Below are positions 27,487-35,125 of a stretch of 64,000 nt of DNA, piece by piece (positions within the stretch are counted from its first letter, which is position 1; every line of letters begins with the position of its first letter). The notes under the pieces were generated by a model. It was not told the DNA's origin, made no database searches, and worked only from the letters and a program-made list of their open reading frames with translations. Source of the stretch: Parvularcula sp. (GTDB taxonomy: Bacteria; Pseudomonadota; Alphaproteobacteria; Caulobacterales; Parvularculaceae); assembly GCA_002704915.1 (NCBI GenBank), contig PAIP01000062.1, positions 176,103 to 240,102 of the forward strand. The letters are read 5' to 3'. The translations under genes were made by a program, and so were the position numbers.

Positions 27487-27966
27487 TTATGGAAGGAAAT
27501 TATTGATCGCGTATTCCGCAGCTTCTTTTGCGGCCTTGTCGAGCGCCGATTTGAACGAGCCGCCAAAGAGCCCGCCGGAAATCTCGCCGCCGGTATGGAT
27601 TTTCGAAAGCTCTACGCCTTCCGGATCGAAGAAGACGATTTCAATCGTCATGGAGCCTTTGCCTGCGATCGGCCCGAGCATGTAGCGCGCCGCGCGGCTG
27701 CCCTGGTCCAGTTGCAGGAAACGGTAGCGCAGGGTGAGGCCGTCGCCCTCGGCGAAGCCACCTTCGTTGTAAAGCTCTTCCCCGAGCTTGGTGCGAAAAT
27801 AGGCGCCATATTCCTCCTCTACGGGCACCGTGTCATCGCCGTGATTGATGGCGATGGTGGAGGACTTCACCGAGGCGCTGGTGGGCTCCAGCACGGTTGT
27901 CGTCGCGCTGGCGCAGCCAACGATTGTCAAAAGCAGTCCGGCGGCGGCGATATTCAATATTTTCAT
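27487..27966 (-). CDS. DUF4410-type lipoprotein
   Basis: A 159-residue lipoprotein: signal LNIAAAGLLLTIVGC with the acylated Cys at 18, then a domain containing LGEELYNEGGFAEGDGLTLRYRF, GKGSMTIEIVFFDPEGVELS and GGEISGGLFGGS. The last two patterns (an MTIEIVFFD strand and a GEISGGxFGGS turn) match DUF4410 proteins, whose role is unknown. It is a single gene ended by a good intrinsic terminator. Confidence 0.78.
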   Translation of the reverse strand: MKILNIAAAGLLLTIVGCASATTTVLEPTSASVKSSTIAINHGDDTVPVEEEYGAYFRTKLGEELYNEGGFAEGDGLTLRYRFLQLDQGSRAARYMLGPIAGKGSMTIEIVFFDPEGVELSKIHTGGEISGGLFGGSFKSALDKAAKEAAEYAINNFLP

Positions 27967-28033
27967 GGGGCGACCCTCTATTAAAAACCACGCAACAATA
28001 CCCGTGGAAAAGAGTGTTTCAAAGGATAGATAT

Positions 28034-29005
28034 TTAAGGCTTCAGCACGATAGCGCCGGCGCTCTTGCCGCTTTCGAGAAGCCGGTGCGCGCCAGCGACG
28101 TCGCTTAAGGGAAACTGGTGTTTCACCCGCGGGCGCAAGGCCCCTTTGGCGACCATGTCGAAGAGGGCGGCGGCCATGGCGGGGAGCCGCTCCGGCGTTG
28201 CATAATGAAAGAGCGAGGGCCGGCTGAGGGTTAGGGAGCCCCGGCGCATCAGCTCCAGCGGCGCGACCGCCGGCACGGGGCCGGACGCATTGCCGAAACT
28301 CACCATATGGCCGCGCAGGGCAAGGCTGTCGAGCGAGGCTTCGAAGGTCGCCTCGCCAACGGAGTCGTAAACCACATCCACGCCGTTCTGATCCGTCAGC
28401 CGGCGCACTTCGCTGGCGATATTATCCGTTTGTGTACGGAGGATAATGTCGTCAGCGCCGTTCTCTCGCGCGATCTCTTCCTTTTCCGGCGAGCCCACGA
28501 CGCCGATGACGCGGGCGCCGATATGCTTCGCCCACTGACAAAGAAGCGTGCCGACGCCTCCCGCCGCGGCGTGGACGAGACATGCATCTCCGGCCTTCAA
28601 CGGATAGACCTGGCGCACCAGCATTTCGGCGGTAAGCCCTTTCAGAAATATCGCCGCCGCGGCCTCGTCGCTGACGCCGTCTGGCACCTTCGCGCACAGC
28701 ACCGCCGCGCCATTGGCGCGTTCGGCATAGGCCCCGGAAGAGTGAAGACAGGCGACCCGGTCGCCCGGCGCGAAGCCTGTGACCCCGTCGCCGATCGCCT
28801 CCACGACGCCGGCCGCTTCCGATCCCAAAACGCCAGGCAAAGCAACGGGATAGAGCCCTTTGCGCTGATAAATGTCGATGAAGTTGAGGCCGATGGCGTG
28901 ATGGCGAAGCTGAATCTGACCGAAGCCTGGAGCGGGCAGATCGTGATCGCGCAGAACGAAGCCTTCGGGGCCTCCGTGGGTCTCGAGGTAAACGGCTTTG
29001 CTCAT
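28034..29005 (-). CDS. Quinone oxidoreductase (zinc-independent MDR family)
   Basis: 323 residues from ATG 29005 (GGAG upstream). An NADPH:quinone reductase of the QOR group: GLNFIDIYQRKGLYP and PGVLGSEAAGVVEAIG in the catalytic half, then the nucleotide-binding VHAAAGGVGTLLCQWAKHIG and VIGVVGSPEKEE, and VVYDSVGEATFEAS. No zinc ligands are present, as expected for QOR. It reduces quinones, probably one electron at a time, and may protect against electrophiles. Confidence 0.9.
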   Translation of the reverse strand: MSKAVYLETHGGPEGFVLRDHDLPAPGFGQIQLRHHAIGLNFIDIYQRKGLYPVALPGVLGSEAAGVVEAIGDGVTGFAPGDRVACLHSSGAYAERANGAAVLCAKVPDGVSDEAAAAIFLKGLTAEMLVRQVYPLKAGDACLVHAAAGGVGTLLCQWAKHIGARVIGVVGSPEKEEIARENGADDIILRTQTDNIASEVRRLTDQNGVDVVYDSVGEATFEASLDSLALRGHMVSFGNASGPVPAVAPLELMRRGSLTLSRPSLFHYATPERLPAMAAALFDMVAKGALRPRVKHQFPLSDVAGAHRLLESGKSAGAIVLKP

Positions 29006-29190
29006 GGGTCTCCGTGGGCGTGACGTAAGGGCGTGGTCTGATCGTTTGTCATGCTTAGCAGAAAGACAGGCTGACGCCAGCAGGCGACTTGTCCGCAAGC
29101 CCGCTTGCAAAATCCCCGCACCAAGCGTTGACGAATGAGCAGCCAGCATGGAGGGTCGCCAACACGAAAAATGCGGGAGGGGTTCGCAAA

Positions 29191-30174
29191 ATGCGTAACT
29201 GGAGTTGGCTGGTCTTTGGCGGCGTTCTGTTGGGCGGTTGCGCCTCGAGCGTCATGAGCGAGAAAGAATGCCTCGCCGGAGACTGGTATGGCGCGGGATT
29301 TTCCGACGGCGCCGCCGGCAAGCTTGAACGCGCCTTTGAAGAGCGCGCCCTCGCCTGTCACGAGCACGATGTGGGCGCCGATGAGCGCGCTTACAGGGAG
29401 GGACGTCTCGCCGGTCTCGACCGCCTTTGCACCGAACCCGGCGGTTATGACTATGGCCGCGCCGGGGAAAGCTATCTTGGCGTGTGCGGGCGGGACCGGG
29501 AGGAGGCGTTTCTCGCCGGTTATCTTCCCGGTCAGCGGATCTATGTGGCCGAGGCGGCGCGCAACGCCGCCCGCAGCGCTTATGACAGCGCGGTTTCGCG
29601 GGCGGACGGCTATCGTGACGATATCCGCCGGGCGCGGGAAAAACTGAGGGACCCGGAAGCCAGCGAGAAGCAGTTGAAGCGCGCGCGCAAGGATCTGGAC
29701 TACGCTCGCGACCGTCTTCCGGATGCCCAACGGGACATCGATGCTGCGCTCTATGAGCTTGGGCGCGCCGACGAGGCGCTCGACCAGACACTTTCTTCTT
29801 CAGCCGGCTGGGTGCAGAGCCGGGAGTTTGCGGGCCTCCATGCGATGCTCACAGAGGCGCATGAATTCGCCCGGGCGCATCCGGCGATTGATTACTGTAC
29901 GGACGATTTCGGCGGTTTTTATCCCCGCTGTGAGATCCTCTATTCGGCCCGTCTTGTGGATAGCGAGACCGGGGCGGTTTGCGCCGTTGGACCGGGGGAA
30001 GCGCGGTTTCTGCGCCGGAGCTTCACGCGCGGCGAAGGCCGTTCGCGGCAGGTTTTCGAGTTTTTCCCCGCCGACCCTGACAATGGCCGCGTCGCCCGCC
30101 GGCCCTCCGGCGGCTTCGATGTCCTGTTCGCCAATGGCGATTATGACGGGGTCGCCTGCGCCGCGGCGCTGTAA
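29191..30174 (+). CDS. DUF2799 domain lipoprotein
   Basis: 327 residues from ATG 29191, with GGGAGGGG upstream. Lipobox LLGGC. Next comes the DUF2799 pattern: CLAGDWYGAGFSDGAAG, ACHEHDVGADERAYREGRLAGL and LCTEPGGYDYGRAGESYLGVC. A long helical, charged region (REKLRDPEASEKQLKRARKDL and onward, about residues 145-195) probably forms a coiled coil. The C-terminal 130 residues are an extra domain with two Cys (DYCTDDFGGFYPRCE). DUF2799 proteins are usually 120-200 residues, so this one is extended. Function unknown. Confidence 0.8.
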   Translation: MRNWSWLVFGGVLLGGCASSVMSEKECLAGDWYGAGFSDGAAGKLERAFEERALACHEHDVGADERAYREGRLAGLDRLCTEPGGYDYGRAGESYLGVCGRDREEAFLAGYLPGQRIYVAEAARNAARSAYDSAVSRADGYRDDIRRAREKLRDPEASEKQLKRARKDLDYARDRLPDAQRDIDAALYELGRADEALDQTLSSSAGWVQSREFAGLHAMLTEAHEFARAHPAIDYCTDDFGGFYPRCEILYSARLVDSETGAVCAVGPGEARFLRRSFTRGEGRSRQVFEFFPADPDNGRVARRPSGGFDVLFANGDYDGVACAAAL

Positions 30175-30268
30175 ACGAGGCCGCTAAAATCCATCTTGCG
30201 CGTTTTGAAATTCGGCGTAGCCTTCCGCGCGCCGGCGGCTGGCCGGTTTTCGGGAAGTTTCCACACAT

Positions 30269-31789
30269 ATGATTTTCGATCGGGTGAAGTCGCTCGACGC
30301 CATCCTGGCCGCGGCCGGGACCAAGGCGTTGCCGCGCACGCTCGGCGCTTTTCACCTGACCATGTTGGGCGTGGGCGCCGTAATCGGCACGGGCATTTTC
30401 GTTTTGACCGCAGAAGCGGCGCAGAAGGCGGGGCCGGGCATGATGATCTCCTTCGTCATCGCCGCCGCAGTCTGTGCGGTGGCGGCTCTTTGCTATGCCG
30501 AACTCGCCGCCATGGTCCCGGTTTCGGGCTCGGCCTATACCTACACCTATGCTGTCCTGGGCGAGCCTCTGGCCTGGATGGTGGGCTGGGCGCTGGTGCT
30601 TGAATATGCAGTCGCGGCGGGCGCTGTCTCGGTTGGCTGGTCCGGATATGTGGTGGGGCTGTTGAGCCATGTTCTGGGGATCGGTTTGCCCGCAAGCCTG
30701 ACCCTGGGTCCGTCCGCCGGGGGTCTGGTGAACCTGCCTGCGGCGCTGATTGCGCTCGCCGTCACGGGGCTCCTTGTCATCGGCACGACGGAAAGCGCGC
30801 GCGTCAATGCGGTCCTTGTCTGCGTCAAGATTGCGGCGTTGACCGCCTTTATCGCCCTTGCGCTGCCGGTGATGCAGGCCGAAAATTTCGAGCCTTTCGC
30901 GCCGCTCGGCATGGGCGGGATTTCCGCCGCTGCGGCGTCGATTTTCTTCGCCTATGTGGGATTTGACGCAGTCTCGACGGCTGCAGAGGAAACACGCAAT
31001 CCACAGCGGAACATGCCCATCGGCCTGATTGGCTCCCTGGCGATCTGCACGCTTTTCTATATGGCTGTCGCCGCCGGCGTGATCGGCGCTGTGGGCGCGG
31101 CGCCGCTCACGACCCCGGATGGCGCCGCCATTGCGCCCGGCAGCGCGGCCCTGACCGCCGCCTGCGAAGGGATCGCCAACAACGCCGTTGTCTGTTCGAA
31201 GGAGGCCCTCGCCTGGACCCTGCGGGAAATCGGGCGGCCTCAAATCGGCAATCTCGTGGGCCTTGCGGCGGGTGTCGCCCTCCCCTCGGTCATTTTGATG
31301 ATGATGTTCGGCCAGACCCGGATCTTTTTCGTCATGAGCCGGGACGGGTTGCTGCCGGAAGTCTTTTCCTCCGTACACCCACGTTTCAAGACGCCGCATG
31401 TCATCACCTTGGTGACGGGCGTGTTCGTCGCGCTTTTCGCGGCGTTCTTTCCCGTGGGCGCGCTCGCCGACATCTCCAATTCCGGGACGCTGTTCGCCTT
31501 CGCCCTGGTCTCCGTCGCGGTCATGGTGCTGCGGCGGACGGACCCCGCGCGGCCCCGCCCTTTCCGCACGCCGGCGGTTTATGTAATCGCGCCGGTTGCA
31601 ATTCTCGGCTGCGCCTATCTCTTTTTCAGCCTGTCGGCTTATACGCTGATGTTGTTTGCTGGCTGGGCGACGCTGGGGCTTGTCATCTATTTCGGCTATA
31701 GCCGCTCTCGCAGCCATCTTGGCCGGGGTGTCCTGGAGGTTCCCGAAGCCGAGCCCGAGGCGCCGCCGGTTCCGGTTCCGCCGATCTAG
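30269..31789 (+). CDS. APC family amino acid permease
   Basis: A 506-residue cationic-amino-acid-transporter-like permease with about 12 helices. The unwound first helix GVGAVIGTGIFVLTA, CYAELAAMVPVSGSAYTYTY, ILEYAV-type helix 3 and AASIFFAYVGFDAVSTAAEETRNPQRNMP are the family signatures. The C-terminus ends in a Pro-rich tail. It uses the Na+/H+ gradient (family knowledge). A large loop (PDGAAIAPGSAALTA...CEGIANNAVVCSKE) with two Cys lies between helices 7 and 8 and is unusual. Substrate not identified. Confidence 0.88.
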   Translation: MIFDRVKSLDAILAAAGTKALPRTLGAFHLTMLGVGAVIGTGIFVLTAEAAQKAGPGMMISFVIAAAVCAVAALCYAELAAMVPVSGSAYTYTYAVLGEPLAWMVGWALVLEYAVAAGAVSVGWSGYVVGLLSHVLGIGLPASLTLGPSAGGLVNLPAALIALAVTGLLVIGTTESARVNAVLVCVKIAALTAFIALALPVMQAENFEPFAPLGMGGISAAAASIFFAYVGFDAVSTAAEETRNPQRNMPIGLIGSLAICTLFYMAVAAGVIGAVGAAPLTTPDGAAIAPGSAALTAACEGIANNAVVCSKEALAWTLREIGRPQIGNLVGLAAGVALPSVILMMMFGQTRIFFVMSRDGLLPEVFSSVHPRFKTPHVITLVTGVFVALFAAFFPVGALADISNSGTLFAFALVSVAVMVLRRTDPARPRPFRTPAVYVIAPVAILGCAYLFFSLSAYTLMLFAGWATLGLVIYFGYSRSRSHLGRGVLEVPEAEPEAPPVPVPPI

Positions 31790-31870
31790 GCGCTGGGCTG
31801 TCCCGGCGCGTCCGATTGCGCTATGGGCGGGTCGCCCCCATTTATGGCCCACCCATAAGGAGCCCCCAAG

Positions 31871-32104
31871 ATGAAGCTCACCATCAATATCGACTGCACC
31901 CCGGCGGAGGCGCGGGCGTTTTTCGGACAGCCCGATCTCGAACCCATGAATGAGATGATCGTCGAGGAAATGAAGAAGCGGGCGAAGGAGAATATGGACA
32001 CGCTCGCCGATCCGGAACGGCTGATGGCGCAATGGATGGCCATGTCAGGCAAAAGCTTCGAGCAGTTTCAGAACATGATGGGCATGGGCCCGAAGAAGAA
32101 ATAG
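31871..32104 (+). CDS. DUF6489 family small protein
   Basis: A 77-residue acidic/basic helical protein: KLTINIDCTPAEARAFFGQP, DLEPMNEMIVEEMKKRAKENM, LMAQWMAMSGKSFEQFQNMM and a Lys tail. AAGGAGCCCCCAAG precedes ATG. The CTPAEARAFFGQPDLEPMNE start matches a family found in alphaproteobacteria next to mnmE (recollected as DUF6489). The stop lies 17 bases before the mnmE ATG. Role unknown. Confidence 0.82.
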   Translation: MKLTINIDCTPAEARAFFGQPDLEPMNEMIVEEMKKRAKENMDTLADPERLMAQWMAMSGKSFEQFQNMMGMGPKKK

Positions 32105-32121
32105 CGAAGGCCGACGCCGGC

Positions 32122-33507
32122 ATGGCAGCGGACACGATTTTTGCGCGCGCATCCGGCGCCGGGAGAGCGGGCGTCGCGGTTTATCGCATCTCCGGCCCTG
32201 ACGCGGTTCGGATTCTCAAGCAGTTGGTTGGTAAAGAGATCGCTCAGCGCGAGGCGGCCTATGTCGCCATACGCGACCCGGCGGACGGGTCCGTCATCGA
32301 TCGCGGACTGGCGCTACTTTTCGCGGGACCGAAATCTTTCACCGGGGAAGACGTCGCAGAGTTAAGCCTTCACGGCGCCCGCTCGGTCGAGGAGGCGCTT
32401 TACGCCGCGCTGGCGAGCCTCGGCGCCCGGCCGGCGGAGGCTGGCGAGTTCACGCTGCGGGCGCTGAAAAACGCCAAGCTCGATCTCGCTCAGGTCGAGG
32501 CTCTCGCCGACCTTATCGATTCCGAAACGACCCTGCAGAGAAAGCAGGCTTTGGGTCAGCTTGATGGGCGGCTTTCCGAGACCGCCGAGGGCTGGCGCAA
32601 AGAGCTTTTGGCCGTCATGGCGCCTCTGGAGGCGGATATCGATTTCCCGGATGAGGGCGATGTTCCCGCCGCCGTTGCGGCCCGCGCCGGCCCGGCCATC
32701 GCCCGGCTTAAGACTTCGTTAACCACGTTTTTTAACCAATCCGTCAGCGCACGGAAGATCCGCGAGGGCGTTTCCATCGCCATTATCGGCCCCCCGAACG
32801 CCGGCAAGTCATCCCTCGTCAATGCGCTTGCCGGATCCGAGGTCGCTATCGTCTCCGACATCGCCGGCACCACCCGCGATATCGTCGAGGCGCGGCTCGA
32901 TCTGGGCGGGGTCCTGGCCACCGTGGCGGACACGGCGGGGCTTCGCAGCGTTGCCGGCATGGCCGGCGACGTCATTGAGGAAGAGGGCGTGAAACGTGCA
33001 AAAAAACGGGCCGAAAACGCCGATATACGCGTGCTTGTTGTGGATGCGTCTGAAGTTGTTTCACGTGAAACATTGTTCGAGGGGGGTGTGGAAAATGTTC
33101 CACGTGAAACACTCGCTCTGCTTCAGCCCGGCGACATGATCGTCTGGAACAAGTGGGACAAGGCCAGCAGCGCGAAAAGTCTTGAAACGGCACACTCTCC
33201 GTATACGGAACTACCTGTCTCGGCGAAAACCGGCGCCGGTATGGCCGCGTTTCTTGATGCTTTGACGCAGAAGGCGACCGGCGAGGCGAATTCCGAAGGC
33301 CCGGCCCTGACCCGCGCCCGTCACGTGGCTGCTGTGGAAGAAGCCCTCGCCGCCCTCACCCGCGCGGAAGCGAATATCGAGCGCGCGCCTGAGCTTGCAG
33401 CGGAGGACGCCCGCCTCGCCGCCCGGGCCCTCGGCAAGATCACCGGGGCCGTAAGCGTTGAAGACGTCCTGGGCGAGATTTTCTCGAGTTTTTGTATCGG
33501 GAAGTAA
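32122..33507 (+). CDS. mnmE: tRNA modification GTPase MnmE
   Basis: A 461-residue protein that with MnmG adds (carboxymethyl)aminomethyl groups to wobble uridine of tRNA. The N-terminal THF-binding domain (TIFARASGAGRAGVAVYRIS, PGEFTLRA-like GEFTLRALKN) is followed by a helical domain carrying the G domain: G1 GPPNAGKSSLVN, G2 GTTRD, G3 DTAG, G4 NKWD. It ends FCIGK with the catalytic Cys. Two parS sites are embedded between G3 and G4, encoding VSRET and VPRET in a surface loop. ATG 32122 was chosen over an upstream in-frame one inside DUF6489. Confidence 0.96.
   Translation: MAADTIFARASGAGRAGVAVYRISGPDAVRILKQLVGKEIAQREAAYVAIRDPADGSVIDRGLALLFAGPKSFTGEDVAELSLHGARSVEEALYAALASLGARPAEAGEFTLRALKNAKLDLAQVEALADLIDSETTLQRKQALGQLDGRLSETAEGWRKELLAVMAPLEADIDFPDEGDVPAAVAARAGPAIARLKTSLTTFFNQSVSARKIREGVSIAIIGPPNAGKSSLVNALAGSEVAIVSDIAGTTRDIVEARLDLGGVLATVADTAGLRSVAGMAGDVIEEEGVKRAKKRAENADIRVLVVDASEVVSRETLFEGGVENVPRETLALLQPGDMIVWNKWDKASSAKSLETAHSPYTELPVSAKTGAGMAAFLDALTQKATGEANSEGPALTRARHVAAVEEALAALTRAEANIERAPELAAEDARLAARALGKITGAVSVEDVLGEIFSSFCIGK
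33057..33072. other. parS: parS centromere site 1 (in mnmE)
   Basis: TGTTTCACGTGAAACA, a perfect 16-bp palindrome identical to the canonical bacterial parS. It lies in the mnmE G domain. Confidence 0.93.
33096..33111. other. parS: parS centromere site 2 (in mnmE)
   Basis: TGTTCCACGTGAAACA, one base from the perfect palindrome. It starts 39 bp after site 1 in the same reading frame. Confidence 0.92.
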
Positions 33508-33625
33508 AATAAGCCACAGTTCGAGGCTGGTATTAGGACGCTGGTATCGATTTATGTTGCAGCGCACTTGCTCAAGGCTAATAAGCTGTTAACATTTTCC
33601 CACCTGGTACGAATGGGGGAGCCAT

Positions 33626-34210
33626 ATGAACTTTAAAACACTATTCGCGATCGCGTTCACAACCATAGTTGCGGCGACTGGCGCAAACGCAACGACAATC
33701 GATTTCACGGAACCGGAATTTCCGGGGAACCTTGTCGACGGCTCAAATGAATATGCGGCCTACGGCGTTGAATTTACTGATGTATATTATTACTTCGATG
33801 ATCGTGACCCGTTCGATGAATACGGCATTACCAATGGCGATACCGATACAGGCGTTGCGACCGGCCGAATTGACTTCACCGGCGGCATTGGCTCCTTAAC
33901 TGTTGACTGGTTTGAATTCTTATCGGGACAGCAATTCGCAATTGAGGCTTATGATTCGGGCGGCGCCCTTGTGGATTCATTCGTCAATATGACCGCGGCA
34001 GAATCGGGAACGACCAGCCTGACCGGCGCCATCGCTTATGTGCTGTTCTACGACGCCCTTTTCGCCACTGAAGACACGTTCGGTTATGTAGGCCTGTCCA
34101 CGCTGATTTTCGATGGTGGCGAGGTGCCTGTGCCGGCTGCTCTGCCGCTATTGCTCTCGGGGCTTGCAGGTCTCGGTCTTGCTTCGCGCCGCCGTAAACA
34201 TTCGGCTTAA
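33626..34210 (+). CDS. VPLPA-CTERM/PEP-CTERM type exported protein
   Basis: A 194-residue protein with a signal peptide (KTLFAIAFTTIVAATGANA) and a C-terminal sorting tail: VPVPAALPLLLSGLAGLGLA, then RRRK. This is the tripartite VPLPA-CTERM pattern (motif, hydrophobic helix, basic end) processed by an exosortase. The mature domain starts TTIDFTEPEFPG and is rich in Asp, Tyr and Gly, resembling small PEP-CTERM beta-sandwich proteins. Composition is less GC-rich than neighbours. No exosortase is in the window. It ends at a terminator that abuts a parS site. Confidence 0.85.
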   Translation: MNFKTLFAIAFTTIVAATGANATTIDFTEPEFPGNLVDGSNEYAAYGVEFTDVYYYFDDRDPFDEYGITNGDTDTGVATGRIDFTGGIGSLTVDWFEFLSGQQFAIEAYDSGGALVDSFVNMTAAESGTTSLTGAIAYVLFYDALFATEDTFGYVGLSTLIFDGGEVPVPAALPLLLSGLAGLGLASRRRKHSA

Positions 34211-34221
34211 ATTGCGCAAAA

Positions 34222-34237
34222 TGTTCCACGTGAAACA
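34222..34237. other. parS: parS centromere site 3
   Basis: TGTTCCACGTGAAACA in the intergenic region. Its last two bases are the first two of the terminator stem that follows. Confidence 0.93.
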
Positions 34238-34262
34238 GCGCCCTGCCGGGCGCTGTTTTTTT
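34236..34262 (+). terminator. Intrinsic terminator after the VPLPA-CTERM gene
   Basis: Perfect 8-bp stem CAGCGCCC / GGGCGCTG with a 4-base loop, then seven T. It overlaps parS site 3 by two bases and is also close to the stop of the convergent small gene. Confidence 0.88.
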
Positions 34263-34270
34263 AGGCTGAC

Positions 34271-34534
34271 TTAGTCCGCCGTGCAGGCCGCCGTCGCATT
34301 GCGAAGGAGCCGCACCCGGCCGGCCGCCCGGCGCAGGAGGTTTGCGGCGTCATGCTCGCCCCGAAGCTCCAGACGCGCCGCGGCGCGCTCATAATTGCGG
34401 TATTTCTCCCGCAGGCGCTGATTGAGCTCCTGTGCGAGATGCTCGCCTTCCAGCACATACGCCGGCGGTTCGCGGCGTTCCGGCTCGCCGAATAATGGTG
34501 TTCCCCCGGAACGAAGAATTGTCATTTGCGCCAT
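34271..34534 (-). CDS. Small helical protein of unknown function
   Basis: 87 residues from ATG 34534 (AAGGGG upstream); a second ATG lies three codons later. After a short start (MTILRSGGTPLFGEPERREP) it is mostly helical and charged: EGEHLAQELNQRLREKYRNY, ERAAARLELRGEHDAANLLR and RAAGRVRLLRN. No family recognised. It lies within the parS cluster, converging on the VPLPA-CTERM gene, and its codon choice looks like that of neighbouring genes. Confidence 0.55.
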   Translation of the reverse strand: MAQMTILRSGGTPLFGEPERREPPAYVLEGEHLAQELNQRLREKYRNYERAAARLELRGEHDAANLLRRAAGRVRLLRNATAACTAD

Positions 34535-34762
34535 AAAGGGCCCCTTCTCATCTGATTGCGCTCCGATGAAGGGCGGTAGTGCAGCGCGCGTGCCCGAAAC
34601 GGGCGCCGCAGCGCATGCTTTCCAAATTGTAAAGTTCAGCCCTTTTGTGCGGGACATATTGCGCAGCAATTCGTGACCGGAAATTTCATCCCCGCCCCTC
34701 CGGCAGGCCTTATGATGGTCCCTGTGAACGGATTGGAAAGCGAGCCCTGCTAGGCTTCGGTC

Positions 34763-34993
34763 ATGTGCTTTGCACCGGACAGCCAGTTTTTCTGGATCAT
34801 ATCGAGCCTTCTGGTTCTGGTGAGCCTCATGTGCCTTTTGACCCTGCGCCGGCTGTTCCGCCAGGTGATCAGCGCGAGAAGCGCGGCCGTTGTGGCGCAG
34901 GCGCTTGTGGATCACTTCCCGGCGCTGATCGTGAACGGCATCTGGCTCTTCATTGTGGTCACGGTCGCCAGCGCATGCTGGTTTCTGATGTAG
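34763..34993 (+). CDS. Small two-helix membrane protein of unknown function
   Basis: A 76-residue protein with two hydrophobic helices (FFWIISSLLVLVSLMCLLTL and LIVNGIWLFIVVTVASACWF) joined by a basic amphipathic stretch (RRLFRQVISARSAAVVAQAL). There is only a weak ribosome-binding site (TAGGC). It ends 32 bases before parS site 4. No family recognised; existence inferred from the membrane pattern. Confidence 0.5.
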   Translation: MCFAPDSQFFWIISSLLVLVSLMCLLTLRRLFRQVISARSAAVVAQALVDHFPALIVNGIWLFIVVTVASACWFLM

Positions 34994-35024
34994 GTATCAG
35001 GAAGGACCGCTAGCCCTCTCCATT

Positions 35025-35040
35025 TGTTCCACGTGAAACA
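35025..35040. other. parS: parS centromere site 4
   Basis: TGTTCCACGTGAAACA, intergenic, 86 bases before the mnmG start. Confidence 0.93.
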
Positions 35041-35125
35041 TTCCTGGCCCCGGACACAAATACGGCCCGGAAAAATGATGCATTTGCGCGGGCGCGGGCC
35101 TATATCCCGCGGCTTGAGGAGACCT

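Noticed and set aside
30023..32032. A 669-codon minus-strand frame
   Set aside because: Antisense to the permease and DUF2799 genes, with Arg/His/Gly-rich low-complexity translation typical of GC-rich shadow frames.
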